DNA of 32,006 nucleotides from an uncultured Pseudomonadales bacterium (GTDB taxonomy: Bacteria; Pseudomonadota; Gammaproteobacteria; Pseudomonadales; Balneatricaceae): NCBI GenBank assembly GCA_938084925.1, contig CALKFY010000102.1:1-32006 (forward strand), written 5' to 3'. The translations under genes and the position numbers were made by a program. Positions 8,246 to 16,107 of the stretch are shown here, in pieces; the stretch's first letter is position 1, and every line of letters starts with the position of its first letter. The notes under the pieces were generated by a model. The model worked only from the letters and a program-made list of their open reading frames with translations, had not been told where the DNA came from and ran no database searches.

Positions 8246-9040
8246 TTATTTAATAAAAGGAAACCAATCTTCCCGAAGTACTTGGCCCTCAACCATATTG
8301 TGACCAGGGTAAGGTGGAGAAGTGCGCCCTGCTCGTGTCACATAGCGCGCATCATCACCGAGCAAACGTACAGAAAAGGCACGGCGACGCTGATCACTAT
8401 CGTTTGCTCGTGCACCGTGTAAAGTTCGATAGTCAAAGGCTACAGCATCACCGGGTTCCATAGTCCATTCTAATACCGGCATGCCTTCGGCATCAGGATC
8501 TGGAACAGGACGGTAAATATCTTCATCCGCATAAAAGTCTTCTTCAGAAGCCCAGCGGGTAGGTAATACTGGCTTTTCCCATAGGTGAGAACCTGCTACA
8601 AAACGCAAGGTTGCCGTATCAACGGGGTCCACTGGGCACCAAAAACTCACTGTTTGCTGACCTTCTACAAAGTAATAGGGTGAATCTTGATGCCAAGGTG
8701 TAGGCAAGGTGGTCCCGGGTTCTTTCACTAGCACATGATCATGAAACATCTGTACGCGCTCAGAATCCATTAGCTGAGCCGCCACATTAGCGGTTTGTGG
8801 GGCATGGACCACTTGTTGAAACTCTTCAAAACGATCCCAATTACAATAGTCATCAAAGAACAAACCCCTATGACCTTCTTTATAATTATTCGATGCAAAA
8901 GGACCAGGTGCTTGCATATTGCGCTCAATACCCGCTTTTAAGGTTTCTACCTGATCTTTATATAAACCTTTAATTAACACCGCCCCATCACGCTTAAATG
9001 CTTCTATGGTGGCTGCGTTTAGTTGAATATTTTGTGACAT
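8246..9040 (-). CDS. Phytanoyl-CoA dioxygenase (PhyH)-family Fe(II)/2-oxoglutarate oxygenase
   Basis: Predicted 264-residue non-haem iron, 2-oxoglutarate-dependent hydroxylase. The iron-binding HxD is H117-Q-D119 in PTPWHQDSPYY. The distal His is in FDYRTLHGARAN (near residue 210), and the following RRRAFSVRL supplies the Arg expected to bind 2-oxoglutarate. ATG 9040 is chosen because the family similarity begins at IEAFKRDGAVLIKGLY and AGGA lies upstream; an in-frame ATG 48 bases upstream only adds unrelated residues. The gene is divergent from an XRE regulator across a short AT-rich gap with inverted repeats. Members of this family hydroxylate diverse acids and small molecules, so the substrate cannot be read from sequence. 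Confidence 0.88.
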   Translation of the reverse strand: MSQNIQLNAATIEAFKRDGAVLIKGLYKDQVETLKAGIERNMQAPGPFASNNYKEGHRGLFFDDYCNWDRFEEFQQVVHAPQTANVAAQLMDSERVQMFHDHVLVKEPGTTLPTPWHQDSPYYFVEGQQTVSFWCPVDPVDTATLRFVAGSHLWEKPVLPTRWASEEDFYADEDIYRPVPDPDAEGMPVLEWTMEPGDAVAFDYRTLHGARANDSDQRRRAFSVRLLGDDARYVTRAGRTSPPYPGHNMVEGQVLREDWFPFIK

Positions 9041-9092
9041 GATATTAGGTCCTAAAATGATCTGTGGTGGTGATTTTGTCGACACCAAGACA

Positions 9093-9136
9093 TTATTTCA
9101 AATAATATATTAATATATAAGCCATTAATAATGGCT
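9093..9136. promoter_or_regulatory. Divergent control region with two short inverted repeats
   Basis: Between the phyH-like and XRE genes lie TTATTT-C-AAATAA (9093-9105) and AGCCATT-AAT-AATGGCT (9120-9136), both perfect inverted repeats in an AT-rich stretch. Their position suits operators for the adjacent XRE protein; this is inference. Confidence 0.4.
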
Positions 9137-9203
9137 AGTCCGTTTTGATATTAGCTGCTGGGCAATGTATGGTAGAAGCTCATTCATAACCTTTAGAGAT
9201 TCC

Positions 9204-9590
9204 ATGCCTAACAACGAACCTGACATTTCCGACATTATTCTAAGTACACGTATTATCAATGCCCGCGAAGCAAGTGGCTTTAGCCAGTCACAACTAGCCC
9301 TACGCATGGGTATCAAAAAAACCACCTTAGCAAAATGGGAGACTGGACATACCAGCCCACGCGCTAACAAGCTAGCCGAATTGGCCGGCGTATTAAACGT
9401 GCCCGTGTTATGGCTAATTGCCGGTGCAGAAGCACCTGCCGATGTCAGCACCCCCGAACTGAATGAGACCCTCATGTTAGAGCAAAAGCTCGATAAGGCC
9501 GATACGCTAATCAATGAACTATCTGCCCTAGTTGCCGACCTGCGAGGCCACACTCGCCGCGTACAACGCGACATCGACGAAAGTTATTAA
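9204..9590 (+). CDS. XRE-family helix-turn-helix regulator
   Basis: Predicted 128-residue DNA-binding protein. Residues about 12-70 form a Cro/C1-type HTH: IINAREASGFSQSQLALRMGIKK, then TLAKWETGHTSPRANKLAELAGVLNV. A C-terminal helix (LMLEQKLDKADTLINELSALVADL) likely forms a coiled-coil dimer. ATG 9204 is preferred because the domain begins soon after; a longer frame reaches 9165 with no better ribosome binding site. It is transcribed away from the PhyH-like gene across a gap with inverted repeats, so it is a plausible local regulator of that gene and perhaps of the exporter downstream. No phage genes are nearby. Confidence 0.85.
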   Translation: MPNNEPDISDIILSTRIINAREASGFSQSQLALRMGIKKTTLAKWETGHTSPRANKLAELAGVLNVPVLWLIAGAEAPADVSTPELNETLMLEQKLDKADTLINELSALVADLRGHTRRVQRDIDESY

Positions 9591-9640
9591 TATCTACAAG
9601 CAGGCTTAGGTTGCTAGCTTTAAATACTGAGAATTAAACT

Positions 9641-10231
9641 GTGACCACTAGCCTGCTTTTAGCCCTCACCCTGTTTGCCTTTGTTTCCACCGTGACCCCT
9701 GGGCCAAACAACATGATGCTACTGGCTTCTGGTGCCAATTTTGGCTTTCGGCGTACCATACCTCATATGTTAGGCATTAGCATTGGCTTTTCTATTATGG
9801 TGATATTGGTAGGGGTCGGCATGGTACAAATTTTTGATGCTTGGCCTACCAGCTACACCCTGCTTAAGTACGTCAGTATTGCTTACTTGTTATATCTAGC
9901 CTACAAGATAGCCACAACCAAGCAAGCAGCCACTAACAACTCATCTACTAGCCGCCCTTTCACCTTTGTGCAGGCATCATTGTTTCAATGGGTTAATCCC
10001 AAAGCGTGGACTATGGCTTTAACATCCCTAAGCGTTTATTCACCCAATCAAGACATTATCAGCACCTTGATAGTGGCGGCCGTTTTTGCCTTGGTGAATT
10101 TGCCATCGGTCAGCATCTGGGCCTTGGTAGGCAAACAAATGCAGCGCTGGTTGGGCAGCACCAAACGCTTACGAACCTTTAACATTAGCATGGCGCTAAT
10201 ACTGGTTGTGTCTTTGATCCCGGCGCTTTAA
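9641..10231 (+). CDS. LysE/RhtB-family exporter
   Basis: Predicted 196-residue inner-membrane exporter of amino acids or related small molecules. It shows the LysE-family signature TPGPNNMMLLASGANFGFRR near the N-terminus (about residues 20-40) and about six hydrophobic segments, with WVNPKAWTMAL in the middle. It starts at GTG 9641; the ribosome binding site is weak. It follows the XRE gene by 50 bases in the same direction. Its TAA stop shares the tetramer TTAA with the stop of the convergent CoA-transferase gene. The substrate is unknown. Confidence 0.87.
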   Translation: MTTSLLLALTLFAFVSTVTPGPNNMMLLASGANFGFRRTIPHMLGISIGFSIMVILVGVGMVQIFDAWPTSYTLLKYVSIAYLLYLAYKIATTKQAATNNSSTSRPFTFVQASLFQWVNPKAWTMALTSLSVYSPNQDIISTLIVAAVFALVNLPSVSIWALVGKQMQRWLGSTKRLRTFNISMALILVVSLIPAL

Positions 10232-11595
10232 GCCCATTCTGGCAAAGCTGTGCGAAGCTTGTTAGCTGGCAACTCCCAAAACATATCCACACCCTGTACC
10301 TGCATGGGTAACGGCAAGCGTAGAGCCTTACCCCAACCTGTGGCTTCTGGTGTACAACGCTGAGCATAAGGTCCTAGTTGTTTCGATTGTGGTAAATGCA
10401 GCTGCTGCCAAGCAATGGTATCAATACCCGAATCTGTAAGTAATTTGGCTTGTCTGGCCAAGGACAAATGTGCCGTAGTTGATTGCTTGTGGTTGTGCTG
10501 CCAACGTAATGCCTGAATCACCGTTGCGGCCATCAGGTACCCTGTAGCATGGTCTAACACCTGGTATGGCAATTCATACACCCTGTTTTCATCGGCTACA
10601 GCCAAGCCAGAGCTACGTTGCACCAAACTATCAAAACCACGGCGCTGCTGCCATGGGCCTGTAGCTCCATAGGCATTAAGACCAACACTGATCAACTTAG
10701 GGTTCATTGACTGCAAAGCCTGTTCATCAAAGCCTAAACCGGCCAAGGCGCCCTTGCGATAGCCATGTACCAACACATCAGCAGAAGCAATTAAGCTGTG
10801 TAATTGCGCCTTGTCTTCGGCATTACGCAGATCCAAACCGGCACAGCGCTTACCCACGGTAAGGTCAATTTCTTTGCCATGCTCAGTCCAAAATGGTGGG
10901 TCTACACGCAGTATGTCTGCTCCTAGGCTAGCTAAAAAACGTGTCGCCACGGGCCCGGCAATCACCCGTGTTAAATCCAGAACTTTTAAACCACGTAATG
11001 GTCTATTCTCATCCGTAGCTCGCCACGCTTGTGAAGCTTGTATGTGGCCACTGTATTTCCAGTCTACTATGGGCTCTTGAGCTACCGCTTTACCTTGTGG
11101 GTGCTCTGCCCATTGTCTCTGGTCACGCAACTGTGCGGCGCAACCACCAGCAGCGACGATAGCCGTTTCTAAAGCCTGGCCTTGCCAGCTAGCAACGGCT
11201 TCTGCGGCTTCATCAGCATTGCTGACGCTACCTAACACCGCAATCGCACTATTACGATGATGTGGTGCATTGGTGTGCAGACGTATCCAGCCATCGGCGC
11301 AACGATAGTCCTTAGCTAGATCATCCCACGCTGCAGGCAGTTGCCAACCCACAGGCAAGACACTATTGGTGCACCAAAGATCAATCAAGGCACGGTCTAT
11401 TTGCGCACTAGTGTTTATAGACAATTGCTCACGCAATAAACCTTGTAGTGCCGCAACCGCCATTTGTACGGCGTTGGTCGCAAGCTGGTTGACGTTACCT
11501 AAGGGGCTTTCTTCAAGAATTTGTTGCTGCTCAAGTAATAAAGGCAAGGCTCCCTTCATACTCACATCCGCAATCATCTCTTCTAGCAACCACAT
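10228..11595 (-). CDS. Family III (CaiB/BaiF) CoA-transferase with rearranged domain order
   Basis: Predicted 455-residue acyl-CoA transferase. The recognisable family III core starts late, at about residue 202, with RPLRGLKVLDLTRVIAGPVATRFLASLGAD, and continues through GLDLRNAEDK, GFDSLVQRSSGLA and VLDHATGYLMAA, whose Asp is the likely catalytic residue. The first about 200 residues contain DGWIRLHTN and AAGGCAAQLRDQRQWAEHPQG, which resemble the region normally found after the core in CaiB proteins. The order therefore looks circularly permuted. ATG 11595 is preferred over GTG 11604 on spacing from AGGA. The stop overlaps the convergent exporter stop. Substrate unknown. Confidence 0.8.
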   Translation of the reverse strand: MWLLEEMIADVSMKGALPLLLEQQQILEESPLGNVNQLATNAVQMAVAALQGLLREQLSINTSAQIDRALIDLWCTNSVLPVGWQLPAAWDDLAKDYRCADGWIRLHTNAPHHRNSAIAVLGSVSNADEAAEAVASWQGQALETAIVAAGGCAAQLRDQRQWAEHPQGKAVAQEPIVDWKYSGHIQASQAWRATDENRPLRGLKVLDLTRVIAGPVATRFLASLGADILRVDPPFWTEHGKEIDLTVGKRCAGLDLRNAEDKAQLHSLIASADVLVHGYRKGALAGLGFDEQALQSMNPKLISVGLNAYGATGPWQQRRGFDSLVQRSSGLAVADENRVYELPYQVLDHATGYLMAATVIQALRWQHNHKQSTTAHLSLARQAKLLTDSGIDTIAWQQLHLPQSKQLGPYAQRCTPEATGWGKALRLPLPMQVQGVDMFWELPANKLRTALPEWA

Positions 11596-11710
11596 AACCA
11601 ACACTTCCTAATATTAAGATTGAATATATTAACATCGCCTATCAAAATTCTCTTCAATAACATGACATTAAACAGTTGTTGTTTAATTATTTAGCCTCAA
11701 CTTCTAGCCC

Positions 11711-11752
11711 TTGATCATTGTCATTTTCCCAAGCCACAGCCTTGCGTAGACT
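11711..11752 (+). promoter_or_regulatory. Candidate FNR-type promoter of ubiUV
   Basis: TTGAT-CATT-GTCAT (11711-11724) matches the FNR consensus at 8 of 10 positions. TAGACT (11747-11752) is a possible -10 hexamer, 4 of 6 matches. The box centre is about 41 bp before the implied start point, as for FNR activation. In E. coli ubiUV are known to be Fnr-controlled, which supports the reading. Confidence 0.45.
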
Positions 11753-11783
11753 ACGATTTTTACTATTACTAGAGACCTCAGAT

Positions 11784-12773
11784 ATGGAATTGGTCTGTCC
11801 TGCCGGAAACGTTCCGGCTCTCAAAGCCGCCATAGACGCTGGTGCCGATGCCGTATACATTGGCTTTAAAGACGATACCAATGCGCGTAGTTTTGCGGGC
11901 CTTAATTTCTCAGACACTAAAGCCAATAAAGCCATACAGCTAGCGCACCAAAAAGGCACCAAACTGTTTGTTGCTATCAATACCTTCCCGCAAGCTGGGC
12001 GTTGGCAAACATGGCAATACGCGGCAGATCAAGCCGCCGATTTAGGTGTAGATGCCATCATTGCGGCTGACATCGCCGTACTCGACTATATCAGTGACAA
12101 ACACCCCAATATTAACCTGCACTTATCAGTACAAGGCTCAGCCACTAACCGCGAGGCGCTAGCTTTTTATCAACAACAGTTTGGTATTAAGCGTGCCGTT
12201 TTGCCACGTGTATTGTCCATGGCTCAGTTACGTCACCTGAGTAAAACTAGCCCCGTCGAACTCGAAGTATTTGGCTATGGTAGCTTATGCATTATGGCAG
12301 AAGGTCGTTGCTATCTGTCTTCTTATCTAACAGACCAATCACCCAATACGGGAGGCGTGTGCTCGCCGGCTAAAGACGTGGAATGGGTGACGACATCAGA
12401 AGGACAGGACACCTATTTAAACGGTGTGTTAATCGACCGCTTTAAAGATCACGAAAAAGCGGGTTATCCGACGCTCTGCAAGGGTCGATTTCAAGCGGGC
12501 GAACACACTTATCACGCTCTTGAGGAGCCGACTAGCCTCAACACACTCAACCTTTTACCGGAACTGCTACAAATGGGCATTAGTGCTATCAAAATCGAAG
12601 GTCGTCAACGCAGCCCAGCCTATATCGCTCAAGTAGCTAGCATTTGGCGTCAGGCCATCGATCAAGCCCAACAAGGCAACCACCAGCAGCCAGAAGAGTG
12701 GAATGCTAGCTTGGCTGCCTTATCAGAAGGTCACCAAACCACCCTTGGCGCTTATCACCGCCCTTGGCAATAA
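11784..12773 (+). CDS. ubiU: UbiU, O2-independent ubiquinone hydroxylation protein (U32 peptidase family)
   Basis: Predicted 329-residue member of the U32 peptidase family. UbiU and UbiV form a complex that hydroxylates ubiquinone precursors without oxygen. It opens MELVCPAGNVPALKAAIDAGADAVYIGF. Four cysteines fall at residues 169, 176, 193 and 232, exactly the positions of the [4Fe-4S] ligands in E. coli UbiU, which also fixes the start at ATG 11784; a longer frame to 11718 is rejected. The C-terminal part carries IKIEGRQRSPAYIAQV. ubiV follows after 35 bases in the same operon, and ubiT converges from the other side. A possible FNR box lies about 60 bases upstream. Confidence 0.96.
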   Translation: MELVCPAGNVPALKAAIDAGADAVYIGFKDDTNARSFAGLNFSDTKANKAIQLAHQKGTKLFVAINTFPQAGRWQTWQYAADQAADLGVDAIIAADIAVLDYISDKHPNINLHLSVQGSATNREALAFYQQQFGIKRAVLPRVLSMAQLRHLSKTSPVELEVFGYGSLCIMAEGRCYLSSYLTDQSPNTGGVCSPAKDVEWVTTSEGQDTYLNGVLIDRFKDHEKAGYPTLCKGRFQAGEHTYHALEEPTSLNTLNLLPELLQMGISAIKIEGRQRSPAYIAQVASIWRQAIDQAQQGNHQQPEEWNASLAALSEGHQTTLGAYHRPWQ

Positions 12774-12808
12774 CGAACAACAAGAGACACCAATAGGAAG
12801 TACCTAGC

Positions 12809-13735
12809 ATGCAATTAACTCTTGGCCCTATCCCCTTTTTTTGGCCTAAACAGCAAGTATTGGATTTTTATGAAGGTCTACTAGAGCAACCGGTAGAACG
12901 TATTTACTTAGGTGAAAGCGTATGTAGCAAACGCCGTGAAATGCGCATCCAAGACTGGCTGGACATGGCTAGCTTCTTACAGGATAACGGTAAGCAGGTA
13001 GTTCTTTCTACTCTGACCCTAATTGAAGCTGAGTCTGAGCTAAAACAACTAAAACGCTTGTGTGAGCAAGGCCAGTTTTTGGTAGAAGCCAATGACATGG
13101 GTGCCGTGCAGCTACTCAGCCAACAAGGCGTACCTTTTGTTACAGGCTCCGCGATCAATATCTATAACGGCCGTAGCTTAAGACGTTTACAACAAGCGGG
13201 TATGCAACGCTGGAATTTGCCGGTGGAGCTATCACAAACATCATTGCGCGAAACCATTGCCCAAGCTCAAGATCTATCTACGGAACCTTTGCCACAAGTA
13301 GAAATCTTTGCTTATGGTTATTTACCACTCGCCTATGCGGCACGCTGCTTTACCGCAAGACACCGAAATTTACCTAAAGATGACTGCAGTTTCTGCTGTA
13401 TGGAATACCCGCAAGGTATCCCTTTAGCTAGCCAAAATGGCGAACAGTTGTTTGTGATGAATGGCATTCAAACTTTGTCTGCCAAGTGTTATAACTTGCT
13501 TAACCAGATCGACGTGATGCGTGAAATAGGTGTAAACGCAGTGCGTATCAGCCCCACCGCACCAGACATGAGTGAAGTGATCCAACGCTACAATAAGTCC
13601 ATTAACGCGCCGCAAGCTAACGCACCTAAGACAGGTGGGATGATTTCCCTAGTAGCAGATGATGCCAACTGCAATGGTTACTGGTTTGGCCAACCAGGTA
13701 TGAATCATCAGACTAACCAAATGCCAGCACCATAA
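12809..13735 (+). CDS. ubiV: UbiV, O2-independent ubiquinone hydroxylation protein (U32 peptidase family)
   Basis: Predicted 308-residue partner of UbiU in oxygen-independent ubiquinone synthesis. Cysteines at residues 39 (ESVCSKRRE), 180, 193 and 197 (AARCFTARHRNLPKDDCSFCC) coincide with the four [4Fe-4S] ligands of E. coli UbiV. It is slightly longer than the E. coli protein because of a C-terminal tail ending NQMPAP. It lies 35 bases after ubiU with GGAAG as ribosome binding site, and its stop is only 6 bases from the stop of convergent ubiT. A second Cys at 196, next to C197, is extra. Confidence 0.95.
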   Translation: MQLTLGPIPFFWPKQQVLDFYEGLLEQPVERIYLGESVCSKRREMRIQDWLDMASFLQDNGKQVVLSTLTLIEAESELKQLKRLCEQGQFLVEANDMGAVQLLSQQGVPFVTGSAINIYNGRSLRRLQQAGMQRWNLPVELSQTSLRETIAQAQDLSTEPLPQVEIFAYGYLPLAYAARCFTARHRNLPKDDCSFCCMEYPQGIPLASQNGEQLFVMNGIQTLSAKCYNLLNQIDVMREIGVNAVRISPTAPDMSEVIQRYNKSINAPQANAPKTGGMISLVADDANCNGYWFGQPGMNHQTNQMPAP

Positions 13736-13741
13736 TTAACC

Positions 13742-14314
13742 TTAAGCGCTAGCCTCTTGCCAGGCCAGTGGCTTATTCAACCAATGCACACCTTGTTGAA
13801 GGTATTGGGGGACTTCATCCATATCCACAGCATCCAGCACATTACGAATTTCCAAACCTAGCTCTGTATCACCACCAAGGCTCAACCTGCGCTGAAAAAA
13901 CAAGGTATCTGGATCTTGTTGACGGCCTAGCATACGCAATAAATCAATACTGGCCCCAGATATCAAGGACATGCGGCTATCTTGGTTTAGCAATGGGGCT
14001 TGTGTCTGCATCATTAACTTAGATTGCTGCATGGTAAAATACCAGCTGCAATCTATATCTTTAACCTCAACTTGCAACCAGTTACCTTCCAAACAGTCCA
14101 AATCGCCGTCTTCAAGAGGCTCACGTAATACTTCGTTGAGCACTTTAAGTACTAGTTTGGATTGCACGGCTTTGGGTGCCTTATGGCCCAGTTTCAAACC
14201 TTGCGCCATAGCCATAAACAAACTTTTAGAGGCTTGCTGCTGTATACCCTGTTGTATTGTATTGAACACGATGGCTACCTCATCGACAAATTTAGCGGCC
14301 AGTTTAGCGCACAT
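13742..14314 (-). CDS. ubiT: UbiT, SCP2-domain accessory factor for anaerobic ubiquinone synthesis
   Basis: Predicted 190-residue protein with an SCP2 lipid-binding domain over most of its length, for example LDCLEGNWLQVEVKDIDCSWYF and SLISGASIDLLRMLGRQQDPDTLFFQRRLSLGGDTELGLEIRN (given here in part), the latter typical of UbiT. UbiT is thought to carry hydrophobic ubiquinone intermediates to UbiUV. ATG 14314 is preferred over the preceding in-frame TTG. The gene converges on ubiV, whereas in E. coli ubiT is divergent from ubiUV; the association is kept but the arrangement differs. Identification rests on both domain and neighbours. Confidence 0.9.
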   Translation of the reverse strand: MCAKLAAKFVDEVAIVFNTIQQGIQQQASKSLFMAMAQGLKLGHKAPKAVQSKLVLKVLNEVLREPLEDGDLDCLEGNWLQVEVKDIDCSWYFTMQQSKLMMQTQAPLLNQDSRMSLISGASIDLLRMLGRQQDPDTLFFQRRLSLGGDTELGLEIRNVLDAVDMDEVPQYLQQGVHWLNKPLAWQEASA

Positions 14315-14365
14315 CAAGCATTTGCAGACTGACTTACCTCAATTCTTAGCACACTATTACTAATA

Positions 14366-14391
14366 GGAGGCTAGCGAGAAGCCTCCGTTTT
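14366..14391. terminator. Hairpin with short T-run between ubiT and the next leftward gene
   Basis: Perfect 7-bp stem GGAGGCT / AGCCTCC with a 7-base loop followed by GTTTT on the plus strand. No plus-strand gene ends just before it; it lies about 90 bases past the stop of the leftward gene at 14481. It could end that transcript or shield the ubiT promoter from read-through, although the T-run favours the plus strand. Confidence 0.5.
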
Positions 14392-14480
14392 GTAGGAATT
14401 GTTTTCAGTAGTTTCCGTCATTTTAACCTAAGTTAGGCTCGAATAAGCGTTACTTTTTGGTAGTCTAATATCCAGCTTGG

Positions 14481-14951
14481 TTAACCGGCTACACCAAGTA
14501 TCGCGTGACCGCGAAGTTTACATTGCGCCAAGAAACCAATGAGATCCGATATCTCCGATTCTTCTTTAGCAAGATCTTCGTCCATGTCCCAGTTGGCAAG
14601 ATGCATGGACATCAATTGTGTCACCATTGGCGTTAACCCTGCAGTAGACACACTACTCACAAAATCCGTATCGCCATGGCTTATTAGGCTGCCGTATTGT
14701 AGGGCCTTAGTTAGAGCCTCCAACTGGCCTGCTTCAGCAAAGGCATCAAGATCCAGCTGTACAATATATTGTGAAACAAACTGATCTTCGACCCAGCCTT
14801 CAATGGGTTCCATTAGGTCATCTTCAAAACTCAAACTACCATCAGTTAACTTATCAAATAGCTCTTCCATGACCGGCACATCCGCAGGCCAAAAGTCTGC
14901 TTTAGCTGGTGGTTGCATAAGTTCGTAATAAGTAATGGTGACTTCACCCAT
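14481..14951 (-). CDS. Hypothetical acidic protein
   Basis: Predicted 156-residue acidic cytoplasmic protein that I do not recognise. It has MGEVTITYYELMQPPAKADFWP at the start, a middle rich in Asp and Glu, and a hydrophobic helical end (LIGFLAQCKLRGHAILGVAG). There is no signal peptide, convincing membrane span or metal motif. It is divergent from the DMT permease and separated from ubiT by a hairpin, so it is probably a single-gene unit. The ribosome binding site is weak. Confidence 0.65.
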   Translation of the reverse strand: MGEVTITYYELMQPPAKADFWPADVPVMEELFDKLTDGSLSFEDDLMEPIEGWVEDQFVSQYIVQLDLDAFAEAGQLEALTKALQYGSLISHGDTDFVSSVSTAGLTPMVTQLMSMHLANWDMDEDLAKEESEISDLIGFLAQCKLRGHAILGVAG

Positions 14952-15093
14952 GTTAAATAGCCTAGAAAATAGTTAGTTGTCCAATGAAGCTCGAAAATAT
15001 CTCATATTTTATGTAATAAGCCTAGCTTTATCATGGGCTTGCAGTTTGTTAACTGCTCACGGACAATGGGAATACTTCATTTCAGCAGATTAC

Positions 15094-15981
15094 ATGTCCA
15101 TGATCAGACCTGGTTTTCAAGCTTACAGTTTACTTATCCTGCAAGGTGCCATTTGGGGGTCTTCCTTTCAGGCTATTAAATACGCCTTAGAAGATTTTGG
15201 CCCTATGACCATTGCTGCTGGGCGAATTGTTTTGGCAGCAGTAATACTGATGATCTACGCCTGGTCTAGAGGCAATGCCCTACCTAAGCACCTTCCTACC
15301 ATTGCCCTACTATTTGTTATTGGCTTATTTAACTGTGCCTTACCATTCTTTTTGATCCCTTGGGGTGAACAAGACGTGGCATCAGGCCGTGCGGCGATTT
15401 TTATGGCATCTGGGCCTTTGATAACTTTAGTCCTCGCCCATTTCTTCACTAGCGATGAGCGCATCAACGGCCGCAAAGCCATAGCTTTTGCCCTTGGCTT
15501 TATCGGTGTTTTGTTCGTTATTGGCATAGGTGCTTTTGGTAATGGTATTGGCACCTTGTTGCCTCAGCTAGCTTTGATCATGGCGGCAACCAGTTATGCG
15601 ATATCAGGTTTGTTGGTAAAACGCGTCAAAGGCATGAGCAACACTATGATGTCAGCCTCCGTATTACTCGCTGGCAGCTTAATCACCTTACCCTCTGCCG
15701 TGTTGTGGGAAACGCCCCTAATCAGCCTCACAGAGGCCTCCTCGACCGCAGTGCTCGCACTGGTCTACCTCGGCCTCTTTCCAACTGGCCTCATGTTCTT
15801 AGTTCGCTTCTATCTCATCAACAAATACGGCTATACCTTTGTTTCCCAAGTTGGGTACCTAGTACCACTATTTAGCGTCTTCTTTGGCGCAATGTTACTG
15901 GGTGAGCAACTAACCCTGTCCGTATTTATCGGCCTCGGCTTAATCCTTGGTGGTATCTTCATTAGCCGTAGCAAGGCTTGA
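15094..15981 (+). CDS. EamA-domain DMT-superfamily permease
   Basis: Predicted 295-residue inner-membrane transporter with about ten helices in two EamA repeats. The first repeat opens LILQGAIWGSSFQAIKYALEDFGPMTIAAGRIV. The second begins near LLPQLALIMAATSYAISGLLVKRVKG and contains YLGLFPTGLMFLVRF. The frame stays open back to TTG 14977, adding 39 residues with another hydrophobic stretch. ATG 15094 is chosen because family members normally start just before the first EamA helix; ATG 15100 is also possible. The substrate is unknown; relatives export amino acids and metabolites. It is followed by a bidirectional terminator. Confidence 0.85.
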   Translation: MSMIRPGFQAYSLLILQGAIWGSSFQAIKYALEDFGPMTIAAGRIVLAAVILMIYAWSRGNALPKHLPTIALLFVIGLFNCALPFFLIPWGEQDVASGRAAIFMASGPLITLVLAHFFTSDERINGRKAIAFALGFIGVLFVIGIGAFGNGIGTLLPQLALIMAATSYAISGLLVKRVKGMSNTMMSASVLLAGSLITLPSAVLWETPLISLTEASSTAVLALVYLGLFPTGLMFLVRFYLINKYGYTFVSQVGYLVPLFSVFFGAMLLGEQLTLSVFIGLGLILGGIFISRSKA

Positions 15982-16051
15982 TAACTGCTTCGAGCTGCTT
16001 TTACTGGTAGGTTGTGCTAGGCAACGTGAGTAGTCAACAATTGTTAGGCAC

Positions 16052-16085
16052 AAAAAAACCAGGCATAAGAGGCCTGGTTTTTTTT
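16052..16085. terminator. Bidirectional Rho-independent terminator
   Basis: Stem AACCAGGC (16057-16064) / GCCTGGTT (16072-16079), with a run of A before it and a run of eight or more T after it. It sits between the rightward DMT permease and the leftward TRAP operon and suits both. Confidence 0.93.
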
Positions 16086-16107
16086 AACAGTGGATATAAA
16101 CGGCTTG

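Noticed and set aside
9125-9574. Leftward open frame of 149 codons opposite the XRE gene
   Set aside because: It is the shadow of a clear HTH gene and has no recognisable domain.
13971-14363. Rightward open frame opposite ubiT
   Set aside because: Shadow of the SCP2-domain gene; Ser/Cys-rich composition with no motif.
14977-15093. N-terminal extension of the DMT permease from TTG 14977
   Set aside because: It would add a helix before the usual first EamA helix from a poor start codon; not excluded, but ATG 15094 fits the family length better.
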